In this document: positions 1 through 8,740 of the stretch, in pieces
Position numbering within the stretch: position 1 is the first letter of the stretch
How the letters are laid out: every line of letters begins with the position of its first letter
Translations under genes and position numbers: made by a program
NCBI GenBank assembly: GCA_963768945.1
Contig: CAVYJW010000003.1
Coordinates: 1-64,000 of the forward strand
Source: RYN-230 sp963768945
GTDB taxonomy: Bacteria; Actinomycetota; Actinomycetes; Streptosporangiales; Streptosporangiaceae
DNA: 64,000 bases
Direction of reading: 5' to 3'
Notes under the pieces: generated by a model
Database searches by the model: none
Told to the model about the DNA's origin: nothing
Seen by the model: the letters and a program-made list of their open reading frames with translations, nothing else

Positions 1-2422
1 CCAGGACTCCTGACATAGAGCCAAGCGCCCAGGTGATGGAGGCGGGCTGATCTGCATTTACGGCGTGTCGCTCGTGTCCTGCTCGCCCGATTTGTGAGAA
101 AATTCTTGCAAGACGATCAGCCTGGCGGGATGGTGGATGATGGCTCGTATGCTCAGCCAGCTTCCTCTCCCGCTGCTGCCGGCCGGGGCGGCCGAGATCG
201 CCCCGGGCGTGGGCCTGCTGGCCGACGAGGACGGCGGGCTGGTCGCGGTGCACGGACTGGCCACCTTCGCGTGGGACGCCGGGGACGAGGCGGGCCGCCG
301 GCTGGCCGCGGTGCAGCTGGTGCGGCTGCGGGCGGCGTCGCAGGGCCAGGTGGCGGAGGCATTCGGGGTGGACCCGGCCACCATCTGGCGGTGGGACCAG
401 GCGGTGGCCTCGGCCGGGGTGGCCGGGCTGGTCCCGGGCCGCCGCGGGCCGAAGGGCGCGTCGAAGCTGACGTCCGGGCTGGCGGCCCGGATCGCGGAGC
501 TGGACGCCGGCGGCCAGACGCTGCGGCAGATCGCGGCGGCGACCGGGGTGTCGACGTTCACCGTCCGGGCCGCGCTGGGCCGGGTCCGGTCCCGCGGCCA
601 GGGCCCGGCGGCCGGGGACGATGACGCCAGCCAGGACAGCGCCCCTGATCAGCGGGATGGCGAGGCAGCGGCCGCGGGCGAGCCGCTGCCGGTGCTGCCC
701 GATCCGGTGCCCCGGGGCGGGGAGCGGGCGCTGGCCCGGCAGGGGCTGCTCGGCGAGGGCGCCGAGCCGGTCTTCATCCCCGGTGCCCGGTACCCGCTGG
801 CCGGGCTGCTGCTGGCGCTGCCCGCCCTGGAGGCAACCGGGCTGCTGGAGGGCGCCCGCCAGGTTTACGGCAGGCTCCGCGATGGCTACTACGGGCTGGC
901 TGCCACGCTGCTGACCCTGGTGTTCCTGGCCCTGGCCGGCGAGCCCCGGGCCGAAGGCGCCACCAGGGTCCCGCCCGCGGCGCTGGGCCGGGTGCTGGGC
1001 CTGGACCGGGCACCGGAAGTCAAGACGATCCGCCGCAAGCTCGGCGAGCTCGCCGCGGCCGGCAAGGCAGCGGACCTGATCATGGCGCTGGCCCGCCGCC
1101 ACGCCGCTGCCCGGCCCGGGGCCCTCGGCTTCTTGTATGCCGACGGGCATGCCCGCGCCTACCACGGCACCCGGACCGTGCAGAAGATGCACATCGCGCG
1201 GCTGAAGTTCCCTGCCCCGGCCACCGCCGAGACCTGGGTCACCGACCAGGACGGGGAGCCCGTGTTCATGGTGGTCGCCGAGCCGTCAGAGTCCCTGGCC
1301 GGGGAGCTGCGCCGGCTGCTCCCCGACCTGCGGCAGGTCGTCGGGCAGGGCCGGCGCGTGACGGTGTGCTTCGACCGGGGCGGCTGGTCCCAGGCCTTGT
1401 TCGCCGACATCACCGAGGCCGGGTTCGACCTGCTGACCTGGCGCAAGGGCCCGGCTCCCGACCTGTCCGCCGCCGAGTTCACCACCATCACCTGCGCCGA
1501 TGACCGGGGCCGGGAGCACGCCTACGACCTGGCCGACACGATGGTGACGCTGACCATCAACCAAGGGCCGCGCAAGGGGCAGGCGGTCAGCCTGCGGCAG
1601 GTCACCCGCCGGGTGCCCGCCCGCGGCGGCGGAACCCGGCAGATCCACGCGCTGACCTCCCGCACCGACCTCGCGGCCGGGGAGGTCTGCTGGCGGCTGA
1701 CCTCGCGGTGGCGGGAAGAGAACTACTTCCGCTACGCCCGCACCCACTTCGCCCTGGACGCCCTGGACTCCCACGCCGCCACACCCGACGACCCGGACCG
1801 GAAAGTCCCCAACCCGGCCAGGAAAGCCGCCGCCGCCCAGGTCCGCCATGCCGAGATCCTCGCCGCCGCGGCCCAGGCCCAGCGCGACGCCAGCCTGGCA
1901 GCCCTGCGCAACCCGGCACCCGGCCAGCCGGTCACCATCACCAACCAGATGATCAACGCCCTGGACGCCCCGGCCGAGGCCGCCTGGCACGAACTCCAAG
2001 CCGCCCAGGACGCCGCGGCAGCCGTCCCCGCCCGCATCCGCCTCGGCGAGATCAACCCGGACATGGTCCGCCTGGAAGCAGAGATCAAGCAGATCACCCA
2101 CGCCATCCGCATGGCCGCCTGCAACGCAGAAACCACCCTCGCCCGGGCGCTGAACGGGCACTACGCCCGCGCCGGCGACGAAGCCTACGCCCTCATCCGC
2201 GAAGCGCTCACCGTCTCCGGCGACATCATCCCCGGCCACGGCCAGCTGCTTATCCGGCTCGACCCGCTCACCGCGCCCCGGCGGACCCAGGCGCTCGCCG
2301 CGCTCTGCGACCAGCTCACCGCCGCTGGCGCCTGCTATCCCGGCACCGACCTCGTCCTCCGCTACGAGGTCAAATCCCACCCAAGCCCTGCATAAACCAT
2401 CTCCCTATGTCAGGAGTCCTGG
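1..2422 (+). mobile_element. Insertion sequence with perfect 18-bp terminal inverted repeats
   Basis: Bases 1-18 (CCAGGACTCCTGACATAG) are the exact reverse complement of 2405-2422. Between them lies one transposase gene. The left end coincides with the window edge, so the target duplication cannot be checked. The right end abuts the interior of a group II intron maturase gene, so the IS interrupted that intron. Confidence 0.88.
137..2395 (+). CDS. IS transposase with N-terminal HTH and DDE-type domain
   Basis: 752-aa protein filling the IS bounded by the inverted repeats at 1-18 and 2405-2422. Residues about 65-155 carry two helix-turn-helix-like stretches (AFGVDPATIWRWDQA and TGVSTFTVRAAL). 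The central part has the acidic pattern of an RNase-H-fold transposase: YADGHARAYHG, then VCFDRGGWSQALF, then WREENYFRYAR, read here as the D-D-E series. This resembles large IS4/IS1634-type transposases, but exact family assignment is an inference. ATG codons at 137 and 140 are both possible starts. The frame is fully open and the inverted repeats are perfect, so the element looks recent and possibly active. Confidence 0.85.
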   Translation: MMARMLSQLPLPLLPAGAAEIAPGVGLLADEDGGLVAVHGLATFAWDAGDEAGRRLAAVQLVRLRAASQGQVAEAFGVDPATIWRWDQAVASAGVAGLVPGRRGPKGASKLTSGLAARIAELDAGGQTLRQIAAATGVSTFTVRAALGRVRSRGQGPAAGDDDASQDSAPDQRDGEAAAAGEPLPVLPDPVPRGGERALARQGLLGEGAEPVFIPGARYPLAGLLLALPALEATGLLEGARQVYGRLRDGYYGLAATLLTLVFLALAGEPRAEGATRVPPAALGRVLGLDRAPEVKTIRRKLGELAAAGKAADLIMALARRHAAARPGALGFLYADGHARAYHGTRTVQKMHIARLKFPAPATAETWVTDQDGEPVFMVVAEPSESLAGELRRLLPDLRQVVGQGRRVTVCFDRGGWSQALFADITEAGFDLLTWRKGPAPDLSAAEFTTITCADDRGREHAYDLADTMVTLTINQGPRKGQAVSLRQVTRRVPARGGGTRQIHALTSRTDLAAGEVCWRLTSRWREENYFRYARTHFALDALDSHAATPDDPDRKVPNPARKAAAAQVRHAEILAAAAQAQRDASLAALRNPAPGQPVTITNQMINALDAPAEAAWHELQAAQDAAAAVPARIRLGEINPDMVRLEAEIKQITHAIRMAACNAETTLARALNGHYARAGDEAYALIREALTVSGDIIPGHGQLLIRLDPLTAPRRTQALAALCDQLTAAGACYPGTDLVLRYEVKSHPSPA

Positions 2423-2947
2423 GTGCTGGCCGCGCTCGCCAGCCGGATGGAGGAGGTCGGGCTGCGGCTGCACCCGGCCAAGACCAAGATCGTGTACTGC
2501 AAGGACGACAGGCGGCGAGGCTCGCACGAGCACACGTCGTTCACGTTCCTGGGGTACGCGTTCCGGCCCAGGGGCGCCAGGAGAGCCGACGGGAAGATGT
2601 TCACGGGCTTCCAGCCCGCGGTCAGCCCCGACGCGATCAAGAAGATGGGCCAGCAGGTCCGCCAGTGGCGGATCCACACGTGGACCAGGCACGACCTGAA
2701 CGAGATCGCCGCGCTGGTCAACCCGGTCGTGGCGGGCTGGATGAACTACTACGGCCGGTTCTACCGGTCGCAGCTGTATCCCCTCCTGCGGCGCGTCAAC
2801 ACCTACCTGATGCGCTGGGCAGGCAAGAAGTACAAGCGGCTGCGCGCCTGCAAGAGGTCCATACGGTGGTGGTCCGGGGTGACCGAACGAGAACCCCGGC
2901 TGTTCGCCCACTGGGCCTGGACGCGCGAGCTGGCCGGATTGCGATGA
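2423..2947 (+). pseudogene. ltrA: Group II intron reverse transcriptase/maturase, C-terminal fragment
   Basis: 174 residues remain of a group II intron-encoded protein. The start of the fragment (LRLHPAKTKIVYCKDD) is the end of the RT palm/thumb. HTSFTFLGYAFRPR and PVVAGWMNYYGRFYRS are typical of the last RT block and the maturase X domain in bacterial intron proteins. The catalytic YADD region and everything upstream are absent because the IS at 1-2422 ends exactly at the first base. The reading frame is otherwise open to its natural stop and is followed by intron RNA domains V and VI, so the intron was complete before the insertion. The 5' part should lie left of the window. Confidence 0.85.
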
Positions 2948-2950
2948 GAA

Positions 2951-3023
2951 GAGCGGAGTGAACCGAGAGGCTCACGCTCCGTTCTGTGGGAGCCCGGGGG
3001 TGCAATCCCCCCGGGCGACCCGA
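2951..3023 (+). ncRNA. Group II intron RNA domains V-VI (3' end of intron)
   Basis: A hairpin pairs 2951-2961 (GAGCGGAGTGA) with about 2971-2983 (domain V-like), directly followed by a second strong hairpin GAGCCCGGGGG / CCCCCCGGGC (domain VI-like). This arrangement just after a maturase stop codon is the usual 3' end of a bacterial group II intron. The exact splice site, near CGACCC, is inferred. Confidence 0.6.
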
Positions 3024-3084
3024 CCAGGGCGTCAGGCGCGGCGGCGCTGGCAGTCCAGGGTCCCCTCGCGGACGGTGAGAAGTG

Positions 3085-6009
3085 TCAGTCCTGCGCGTCG
3101 GCGACTGCCTCGGCCAGGACCTGGTCGAGGGTAGCGGTTTCTGCTGCTGTCCGTATCACTTGCTGGGTTGGCTGATCGATGGCTTGTTCCACGTGGCGCT
3201 CAATGCGGTTGATCGCGGCTTGGTGCAAGCTGGCGGGTTGCTGTCCCGCGGCGGTGAGGACCCGGCTGGCGGCCACGGCGAACCGCAGGGCGCGGGTGAA
3301 GGCCCCCTGCTGGGCTGCGGCTTCGCCGAGGCCCAGCAGGGCCTCGGCGACCAGGAGCTGGAACCCCAGGGGCCAGGAGCGCTGCAGGGAATTCTGGAAT
3401 ACCCGGGCGGCTTGGGCAGGGTCGCCGCGCGCCAGGTAGAGGAAGCCGTGCAGGTTGAGGGTGACGCTGGTGAGTTCTGCGTGGGTCAAAGCGTCCGACA
3501 GGGTCAGCATTTCCTCCACTGTCGGGGCGGCGGCCTCCAGGTCGCCGCGCAACAACTGCAGTTCGGCCAGGCTCCCCAAGGTGAAGCCCACGCCTCGCTT
3601 CTCATCCAGGCTTCGCCGCAGTTGCAGGCTCTCTGCAAGCAGCTTTTCGGTGACGCTGCCCACGTTGCCGCCCATCACTCGGCTGTATCCGTAGTTGTTC
3701 AGCGCCATCGCTAGGTACCACGGATCGGCCAGCTCACGGGCCCGCGCGACACTTTCAGCCCCCAGGTCCTCGACACGAGATGCCTCACCGCGCCGGGCGG
3801 CGGCGTTACCCAGGTGCGATAGCGCAAAGATCTGACCCCGAAGGTCTCCGCCCAGCCGGAACAGTGACAGGCTGTCCTGAAGTAGTACGGACTCCTCCGC
3901 AGTGTCGCCGCGCTGGCCTGCCAAGCGGGACGCCGAGAACATCGCCCGCCCGCGGCTGGCCGGGTCGGCATCCTGTGCGGCGGCCAGTGCCTGATCCAGC
4001 CATCCTAGTCCCTCCTCGAGATGCCCCTGGGCCTCCCAGAACGCGGCCAAGGACGTGGCCAACCGCAGGGCCGATCCAGGTTTGCCGTGGTCGAGCCAGA
4101 ACTGCACAGCGGCCCGGAGGTTGTCGTGTTCACGCTCGAGCCGGTCGAACCAGACCTGCTGCTGGGGTTGCCACAGGCGCGGGGCCGCCGACTCGCCGAG
4201 GGCATGAAAGAAGGCGGCGTGCCGGGTCTGAGCTTGCATCTCGCCGCCGTCGTGGGCGAGTCGTTCGGCCGCGAAAGCGCGGATGGTCTCCAGCAACCGG
4301 AAGGATGGGGGATCATCGTGCAGCGAGCGCAGCAAGCTGGCGTCGATCAGCGCGGTGAGCTGCTCCAGCAGCTCACCCTCATCCAGCTGAGTCACCGCCG
4401 CTGCCGCATCCAGCGCGATTGGCCCCCGGAACACCGCCAGCTGGCACAGAATCTGACGGGCCTGCGGCGGCAGCAGCTCATAGCTCCAGGTCATCGCCGC
4501 GTGCAGGGAGCGGTGCCGCGCTTCCGTATCGGCGATAGCGGCGTCCGATCCGGCCAGTTTCCCGCGAAGACGCTCACGCAACGCGCACGGGCCAAGCAGG
4601 GACGCGCGCGCCGCGGCAAGCTCAAGAGCCAGCGGCAGCCCGTCCAGGTCTGCCGCCAGCCCAGCGGCGCAGCGCAGCGCCTGCTGGTCCTCAGCCCACC
4701 CAGGGCACGCCGCCTCAGCGCGTTCCAGCAGGAGAACCACGGCATCGCTGCCAATTCCGCCGCGGTCACTGTCGTGCACGGGCAGCGGATCCAGAACGAA
4801 CCGATGCTCCCCTGAGATCCGGGTAGCCACCCGGCTGGTCACCAGCAGGGCGAGCCCCGCGCAGGCATCCAGCAGCTGCGCCAGCAGCGACGCGGCGCCC
4901 GGCAGGAGGTGCTCCAGGTTGTCCAGCACCAGCAGCATCTTCCGCGGCCGCAGGCCCGCCAGCAGCGCCTCGCCCGCGTCCAGCCCGGGTTCTTCCCCGA
5001 CTCCCAGGGCGTGCGCAAGCGTGGCTGGCAGGGTCGCCGCCTGCGTCATACTGGCCAGCGGCACCCAGGCCACGCCATCGGAGTGCAGCCGGTGAGACTC
5101 CGCCTCGACCCGAGCGACATCCATCACCAGACGGGTCTTCCCGACCCCGCCGGGGCCGAGCACGGTGACCAGCCGGACCCCGGGCCGGGCCAGCAGGGCC
5201 CGGATATCGCTGATGTCGTTTTCCCGCCCGATCAGGTCACTGTGCGGTGCCGGCACCGCGGCTCCCGGCGGCAGCCGCGCAGCCGTAGTTCGGGGCCGGG
5301 CCAGCACGTCCTGGTGCGCACGCTGCACCTGCTCACCCGGGTCAGCGCCCAGCTCGTCACGGAGCACCGTGCGTACCCGATGGTAGGTGGCCAGCGCGTC
5401 TGCCTGACGCCCGCCACGGTCCAGTGCGGTGATCAGCTGAGCCCACAACAGCTCCCGCAGCGGATACCGGGCTATCCAGGCCTCCAGTTCAGGAACCAGC
5501 TCATCCTGCCTCCCACAGGCCAGCTCGGCGTCCGCCCACGCCTCCACCGCCGACAGGCGCAACCCGGTCAGCCGGGTTCGCTGCGCCTCGGCGAACGGCG
5601 CAGCCACGCCGGCCAGCGGCTCTCCCCGCCACAGCCCCAGCGCCCGGCCCAGCGCCTCCGCCACCACGGCGGGCTCACCGGCCGGGCGCAAGCCCGCGCG
5701 CAGCCCGTCTTCGAACTCGGCCGCGTCCACCCACACCGCCGCATCCAGACGGTACCCACCCGGCCCTGAGCTGATCACGTGCCGGCCCAGCATCCTGCGC
5801 AACGACGACACATACACCTGCACGATGTTGCGCGCCGACTCCGGCGGCGCCTCGCCCCACAAGCCATCGACGATCTCATCCACCGGCACCGGCGAACCAG
5901 GCCGCAGCGCCAGCAGTCCCAGCAGCGCCCGCGGCATCGGCGGCGGCACCCGCAGTCCCTTCTCACCGTCGCGGAGCTCCATCGGACCCAGCACACCGAT
6001 CCGCAGCAT
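3085..6009 (-). CDS. SARP/AfsR-type regulator: winged helix, BTAD, NB-ARC ATPase and TPRs
   Basis: 974-aa pathway-type transcriptional activator. Residues 1-95 form an OmpR-like winged helix, about 100-240 the bacterial activation domain (BTAD), and about 255-500 an NB-ARC ATPase with P-loop VLGPGGVGKT (284-293). The rest is TPR-like helical repeats. This is the AfsR-like layout: DNA binding gated by an ATPase and tetratricopeptide sensor. I chose the ATG at 6009 because the protein then begins with the family start MLRIGVLGPMEL and an AGGGGGC ribosome site lies 5-6 nt upstream; the frame stays open to 6243. It is divergent from the small genes at 6306 and 6611, and four 11-bp-spaced repeats lie in the shared intergenic region, a candidate SARP operator. 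The target pathway is unknown, and no biosynthetic cluster is next to it in the window. Confidence 0.9.
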   Translation of the reverse strand: MLRIGVLGPMELRDGEKGLRVPPPMPRALLGLLALRPGSPVPVDEIVDGLWGEAPPESARNIVQVYVSSLRRMLGRHVISSGPGGYRLDAAVWVDAAEFEDGLRAGLRPAGEPAVVAEALGRALGLWRGEPLAGVAAPFAEAQRTRLTGLRLSAVEAWADAELACGRQDELVPELEAWIARYPLRELLWAQLITALDRGGRQADALATYHRVRTVLRDELGADPGEQVQRAHQDVLARPRTTAARLPPGAAVPAPHSDLIGRENDISDIRALLARPGVRLVTVLGPGGVGKTRLVMDVARVEAESHRLHSDGVAWVPLASMTQAATLPATLAHALGVGEEPGLDAGEALLAGLRPRKMLLVLDNLEHLLPGAASLLAQLLDACAGLALLVTSRVATRISGEHRFVLDPLPVHDSDRGGIGSDAVVLLLERAEAACPGWAEDQQALRCAAGLAADLDGLPLALELAAARASLLGPCALRERLRGKLAGSDAAIADTEARHRSLHAAMTWSYELLPPQARQILCQLAVFRGPIALDAAAAVTQLDEGELLEQLTALIDASLLRSLHDDPPSFRLLETIRAFAAERLAHDGGEMQAQTRHAAFFHALGESAAPRLWQPQQQVWFDRLEREHDNLRAAVQFWLDHGKPGSALRLATSLAAFWEAQGHLEEGLGWLDQALAAAQDADPASRGRAMFSASRLAGQRGDTAEESVLLQDSLSLFRLGGDLRGQIFALSHLGNAAARRGEASRVEDLGAESVARARELADPWYLAMALNNYGYSRVMGGNVGSVTEKLLAESLQLRRSLDEKRGVGFTLGSLAELQLLRGDLEAAAPTVEEMLTLSDALTHAELTSVTLNLHGFLYLARGDPAQAARVFQNSLQRSWPLGFQLLVAEALLGLGEAAAQQGAFTRALRFAVAASRVLTAAGQQPASLHQAAINRIERHVEQAIDQPTQQVIRTAAETATLDQVLAEAVADAQD

Positions 6010-6184
6010 TAACGCCCCCTGCCCCGCCTGCAGCCAGTGAGACACAAGCCAGCGCACGCCGACCCAACCGCTAATCACGCAGCCAGGCGACTCAAGCCCG
6101 CCCGCCCTGGGTGTCCCGCCAAACCTCAAAGTACCCCGGCGCCACGGCCAAGATCGCCGCCTGCTTGCGGCCCTGAAGCGCCTC

Positions 6185-6228
6185 TTTACGCTGCTGAAAC
6201 GCTCCTTCAACGATCTTAAAGCGCCCGG
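6185..6228 (+). promoter_or_regulatory. Candidate SARP operator: direct repeats at 11-bp spacing
   Basis: Four related units follow each other at exactly 11 bp: 6185 TTTACGCTGCT, 6196 GAAACGCTCCT, 6207 TCAACGATCTT, 6218 AAAGCGCCCGG. SARP proteins are known to bind heptameric direct repeats spaced by 11 or 22 bp. The site sits between the SARP gene (3085-6009, minus) and the small plus-strand genes from 6306. Function is inferred from spacing and position. Confidence 0.5.
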
Positions 6229-6305
6229 ATGCAGCCTGTACACGTCGCCCGAAAGAGGTGACCTCGAAGGCCAGAGACCAGGCCCAAAAGGACAGGAGAA
6301 GCAAC

Positions 6306-6539
6306 ATGATCCAGATGCACCCCTACCTCGCCAGCCGGCTCCACAGCTGGCACCAAGTAGACGTCAGGTCCAGCAGCCCAGAGACGGGTGAGAAGCGGTC
6401 TGGACCCGCAGTCGTGCACAGACGCCCGGCCCACGGCGCGGTCACCCGCACACGCACATGTGCGGCGGCGGCGACCGTCCACAAGGAGGCCCACGGCCTG
6501 CTCGCCGACGAGATCTTCCAGGTGCAGGAAGGCACCTGA
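6306..6539 (+). CDS. Small protein of unknown function beside the SARP regulator
   Basis: 77-aa open frame beginning MIQMHPYLASRLHSW. I chose the ATG at 6306 because AGGACAGGAGAAG precedes it at good distance, although the frame opens earlier (6258). The N-terminus (hydrophobic, HP-Y-L-A) resembles many short actinomycete proteins of unknown role. No membrane segment or known domain is visible, and one Cys is present. It is the first gene on the plus side of the divergent region containing the 11-bp repeats and is followed about 70 nt later by a small membrane protein, so both may be SARP targets. It could be a non-coding stretch with a chance ribosome site. Confidence 0.45.
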   Translation: MIQMHPYLASRLHSWHQVDVRSSSPETGEKRSGPAVVHRRPAHGAVTRTRTCAAAATVHKEAHGLLADEIFQVQEGT

Positions 6540-6610
6540 GGCTCGCCCGGCCGTCGTTCCTCACCCTCCGACCCACACACTTTCGATGCACGACCTTCAA
6601 GGAGACAGTC

Positions 6611-6913
6611 ATGACCACCATCCGCCGGATGTTCCGTTCCGCTACCCGCATCGCCATCGCCGCGGCCGCCCTGCTGGGCGGGATCATCGCCGCACCCGCC
6701 GCCTTCGCCACCGAGGTCCCGCCGCCGGGAACCGGGGACACGAGCACGACCGGCGTCCCGGTGACCGTGCACACGGTCACGGTCGGCGGCACCCCGGGCT
6801 GGCAGATCGCCCTGTTCATCGTGGCGACCGCCGTGCTGGCCGCCGTGGTCGCGGTGCTGGCAGACCGGATGCGGATCGCGCGGCGCCGCGAACTGGCCCC
6901 CAGTGCCCGCTGA
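6611..6913 (+). CDS. Small exported or membrane protein with signal peptide and C-terminal TM
   Basis: 100-aa protein. The ATG at 6611 follows AAGGAGACAGTC, a strong ribosome site. Residues 1-30 form a signal peptide (basic TTIRRMFRSATR, hydrophobic core, APAAFA cleavage region). A short Pro/Thr/Gly-rich segment follows, then a single membrane helix about residues 57-80 (WQIALFIVATAVLAAVVAVLA) and a basic cytoplasmic end (RMRIARRRE). The topology suggests a small surface-exposed segment anchored at its C-terminus. No known family is recognised. A perfect hairpin at 6951-6990 lies just downstream and probably ends the transcript. Confidence 0.7.
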   Translation: MTTIRRMFRSATRIAIAAAALLGGIIAAPAAFATEVPPPGTGDTSTTGVPVTVHTVTVGGTPGWQIALFIVATAVLAAVVAVLADRMRIARRRELAPSAR

Positions 6914-6950
6914 CCACGCCGGGCCCCCGGAATGATCTTCATCGTCAAAA

Positions 6951-6990
6951 GTGCGCGGAAACCGCTGTTCCGGCAGCGGTTTCCGCGCAC
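6951..6990 (+). terminator. Strong hairpin with 16-bp perfect arms
   Basis: Bases 6951-6966 (GTGCGCGGAAACCGCT) and 6975-6990 (AGCGGTTTCCGCGCAC) are perfect inverted repeats around an 8-nt loop. It lies 38 bp after the small membrane protein, in the convergent gap with the decayed hydrolase, and fits a bidirectional terminator without a U-tract. Confidence 0.7.
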
Positions 6991-7049
6991 AGTCATGTCA
7001 GGTGGTTGGGGCGGCGGGAGGAAACGCTCCCGTATCGCGGGCGGCCACG

Positions 7050-7400
7050 TCAGCCGGATCTGGCGGTGAGGAAGCCCGCGAGGTTGGCGGTGGCGCGACG
7101 GTCGCGGGTGGCAGTGATGTGTCCTCGCTGGGGTACAGCTGAAGCTGACTGCGGGGTATCAGGGCTGCCGTCTGCTCGAACAGCCCAGGGCTGTAGAAGC
7201 GGCCGCGGCCGCCGGCGATGATCAGGGTTTTCGCCTGGATGGAGTGCTCGCAGGCGGCGAGGTCAAAGCCGTCCTCGGCGTCGATGGTGGCGATCAGGTC
7301 GGCCGCCGCGGCTGGCCCGGTGATCACGCGGTGCGCCGCCGCCCAGCCCACCGCGGGGGCCAGGGTCCGCAATCCTGCCGGGGTCATGCCGCCCGCTGCC
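7050..7400 (-). pseudogene. Alpha/beta hydrolase, C-terminal remnant with frameshift
   Basis: On the minus strand one frame reads a hydrolase C-terminal region (CEHSIQAKTLIIAGGRGRFYS, LFEQTAALIPRSQLQLYPS). The neighbouring frame then continues naturally as GHITATRDRRATANLAGFL and reaches a stop at 7050. A single-base shift near 7120 therefore separates the strand containing the catalytic Asp region from the catalytic His (GH). The N-terminal half with the nucleophile elbow is missing. Both losses make it non-functional. Family assignment rests on these motifs only. Confidence 0.65.
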
Positions 7401-7567
7401 ACAGCGGCGGCATGACGTGTTGAGTCGGCTCGCAGCAGGCAGCTACACCTCGCCACATCCCGGGTAGCTTCAAGGAAATATGACCTCCTGGACCGCGCAG
7501 TGGTTTGTTTCTTCGGGACACTTATCAGCCTGGCTGCAACGGCCTTAATATTCGCTCTGCACCGCAA

Positions 7568-8402
7568 CGGCTATTCGCCATAAAGGAGATGGACCGGCTT
7601 GCCGGCGGCCAGCAAGAAGCTGCCATTTGCCTTGGCCCGGGCTGAGCCGGTTGCGCGCGCCTGGGCCGTGACAGCTATGAAATCCTCACTGCCCCGTTCT
7701 TCGAAGAGTCCTTCAGCTATGAGCCGATGATGCATCGCCCTGGATGAAGGCCATCACGACGCTGGTCATCCGAACAGCCGGCTCGAGGTGGGCCACGCCT
7801 ACGGCTCGCGGTATGCGACGGGGGCATCACGGCTGTTAGGACGTACGGGCTCGGCAGCCGTCAAATCTCATCGCCCTGTGCCTGTGGCATCCCCTGGGGA
7901 CTGAATTTCCTGGTGATCCCTTCGCTGGCCTTGCAGATGCATACCCACGGGCATGGACTTGCCTTGGCGGACTGCGGACGGCCATGATCAGCGGTGGCGG
8001 CCCGGGTTGGTTACCAGACACCCGGAGCGCCGTTCCCCTGTGGAGTGCCAGAACTCGGCCATAGGCGCTGAGCAGGTCTTTTCCGGACAGTTCGCTCGGG
8101 TCAGGTCACGAGGCCGCCGGGGGTCAGAACCTCCGCCGCGGCCCTTGCGAACTCCCCGCTGGCGTTTCCGCCCACCAGCGGATCCGCGCAGCATCTAGCC
8201 AGCTCGTGATAGCCATCTGGCAGCCGGTCATTCCGGTCAGCGCGCTCCGGGACAGGCATCGATCGGCCAATGCAACACTGCCGGTCGGGTGGCGGCCCGA
8301 CCCGTAGGCGGCCTCGAAGAGTGTCATGCACAGCGATCGACCGATGCAACGCTGCCTCTGCAGGTCCTCCGGCTGTCAGCGGTCCGGGCTATGCTGACCT
8401 GC
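7568..8402. other. Gene-poor stretch
   Basis: I see no convincing coding frame here on either strand: frames are short, lack ribosome sites or recognisable motifs, and base composition is less biased than in neighbouring genes. It probably consists of decayed sequence between the hydrolase remnant and the toxin-antitoxin-like pair. Confidence 0.5.
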
Positions 8403-8738
8403 ATGACCGCGCAGCACCATGAGCCTCCGCTAACGGACCGCCCGGCGGAGACGCCCGCGGCGATCAGGGCCGCGCTGGCGGCGAGTGCAGTCCCCGAGGT
8501 GCTGGCGCAGTACGAGACCGAGCTGGATGCCGCGTTCGCGCAGGCTCGGGAGACCGGCGACCTGACGGTGCTGACCTCCGCGGTGCGGCGGTGGTGGATC
8601 GAGGTGCTCGAATGGCAGCGGGACCCCGCCGGGCAGCGGGACTTCCTGGCGCGGATGGAACGGTATCTCGCCGAAGGGCCGCCTGGGCCTGAGCATCGGA
8701 TTACCCGCGAGGAGTTCCGCGCGCAGCTCGGTGTCTGA
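8403..8738 (+). CDS. DUF6247 family protein, likely antitoxin of a RelE-like pair
   Basis: 111-aa acidic, helical protein (AIRAALAASAVPEVLAQYETELDA..., LTSAVRRWWIEVLEWQRDP, RITREEFRAQLG). The spacing of charged helices and the WW-E motif match small actinomycete DUF6247 proteins, which usually precede a RelE/ParE-like gene, as here (next start 2 nt after this stop). The ATG at 8403 has no ribosome site, but TATGCT at 8390-8395 is well placed as a -10 box for a leaderless transcript. An ATG at 8391 is the alternative. An antitoxin role is inferred from context. Confidence 0.65.
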   Translation: MTAQHHEPPLTDRPAETPAAIRAALAASAVPEVLAQYETELDAAFAQARETGDLTVLTSAVRRWWIEVLEWQRDPAGQRDFLARMERYLAEGPPGPEHRITREEFRAQLGV

Positions 8739-8740
8739 GC

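Noticed and set aside
1286..2380. 364-aa minus-strand frame across the transposase
   Set aside because: Antisense shadow caused by strong third-position GC bias; composition is Gly/Val/Asp-rich without motifs.
3082..3714. 210-aa plus-strand frame opposite the end of the SARP gene
   Set aside because: Shadow of the TPR region; no ribosome site or domain.
7587..7650. Short frame after AAAGGAG (MDRLAGGQQE...)
   Set aside because: Only 18 codons in a decayed region with no partner or motif.
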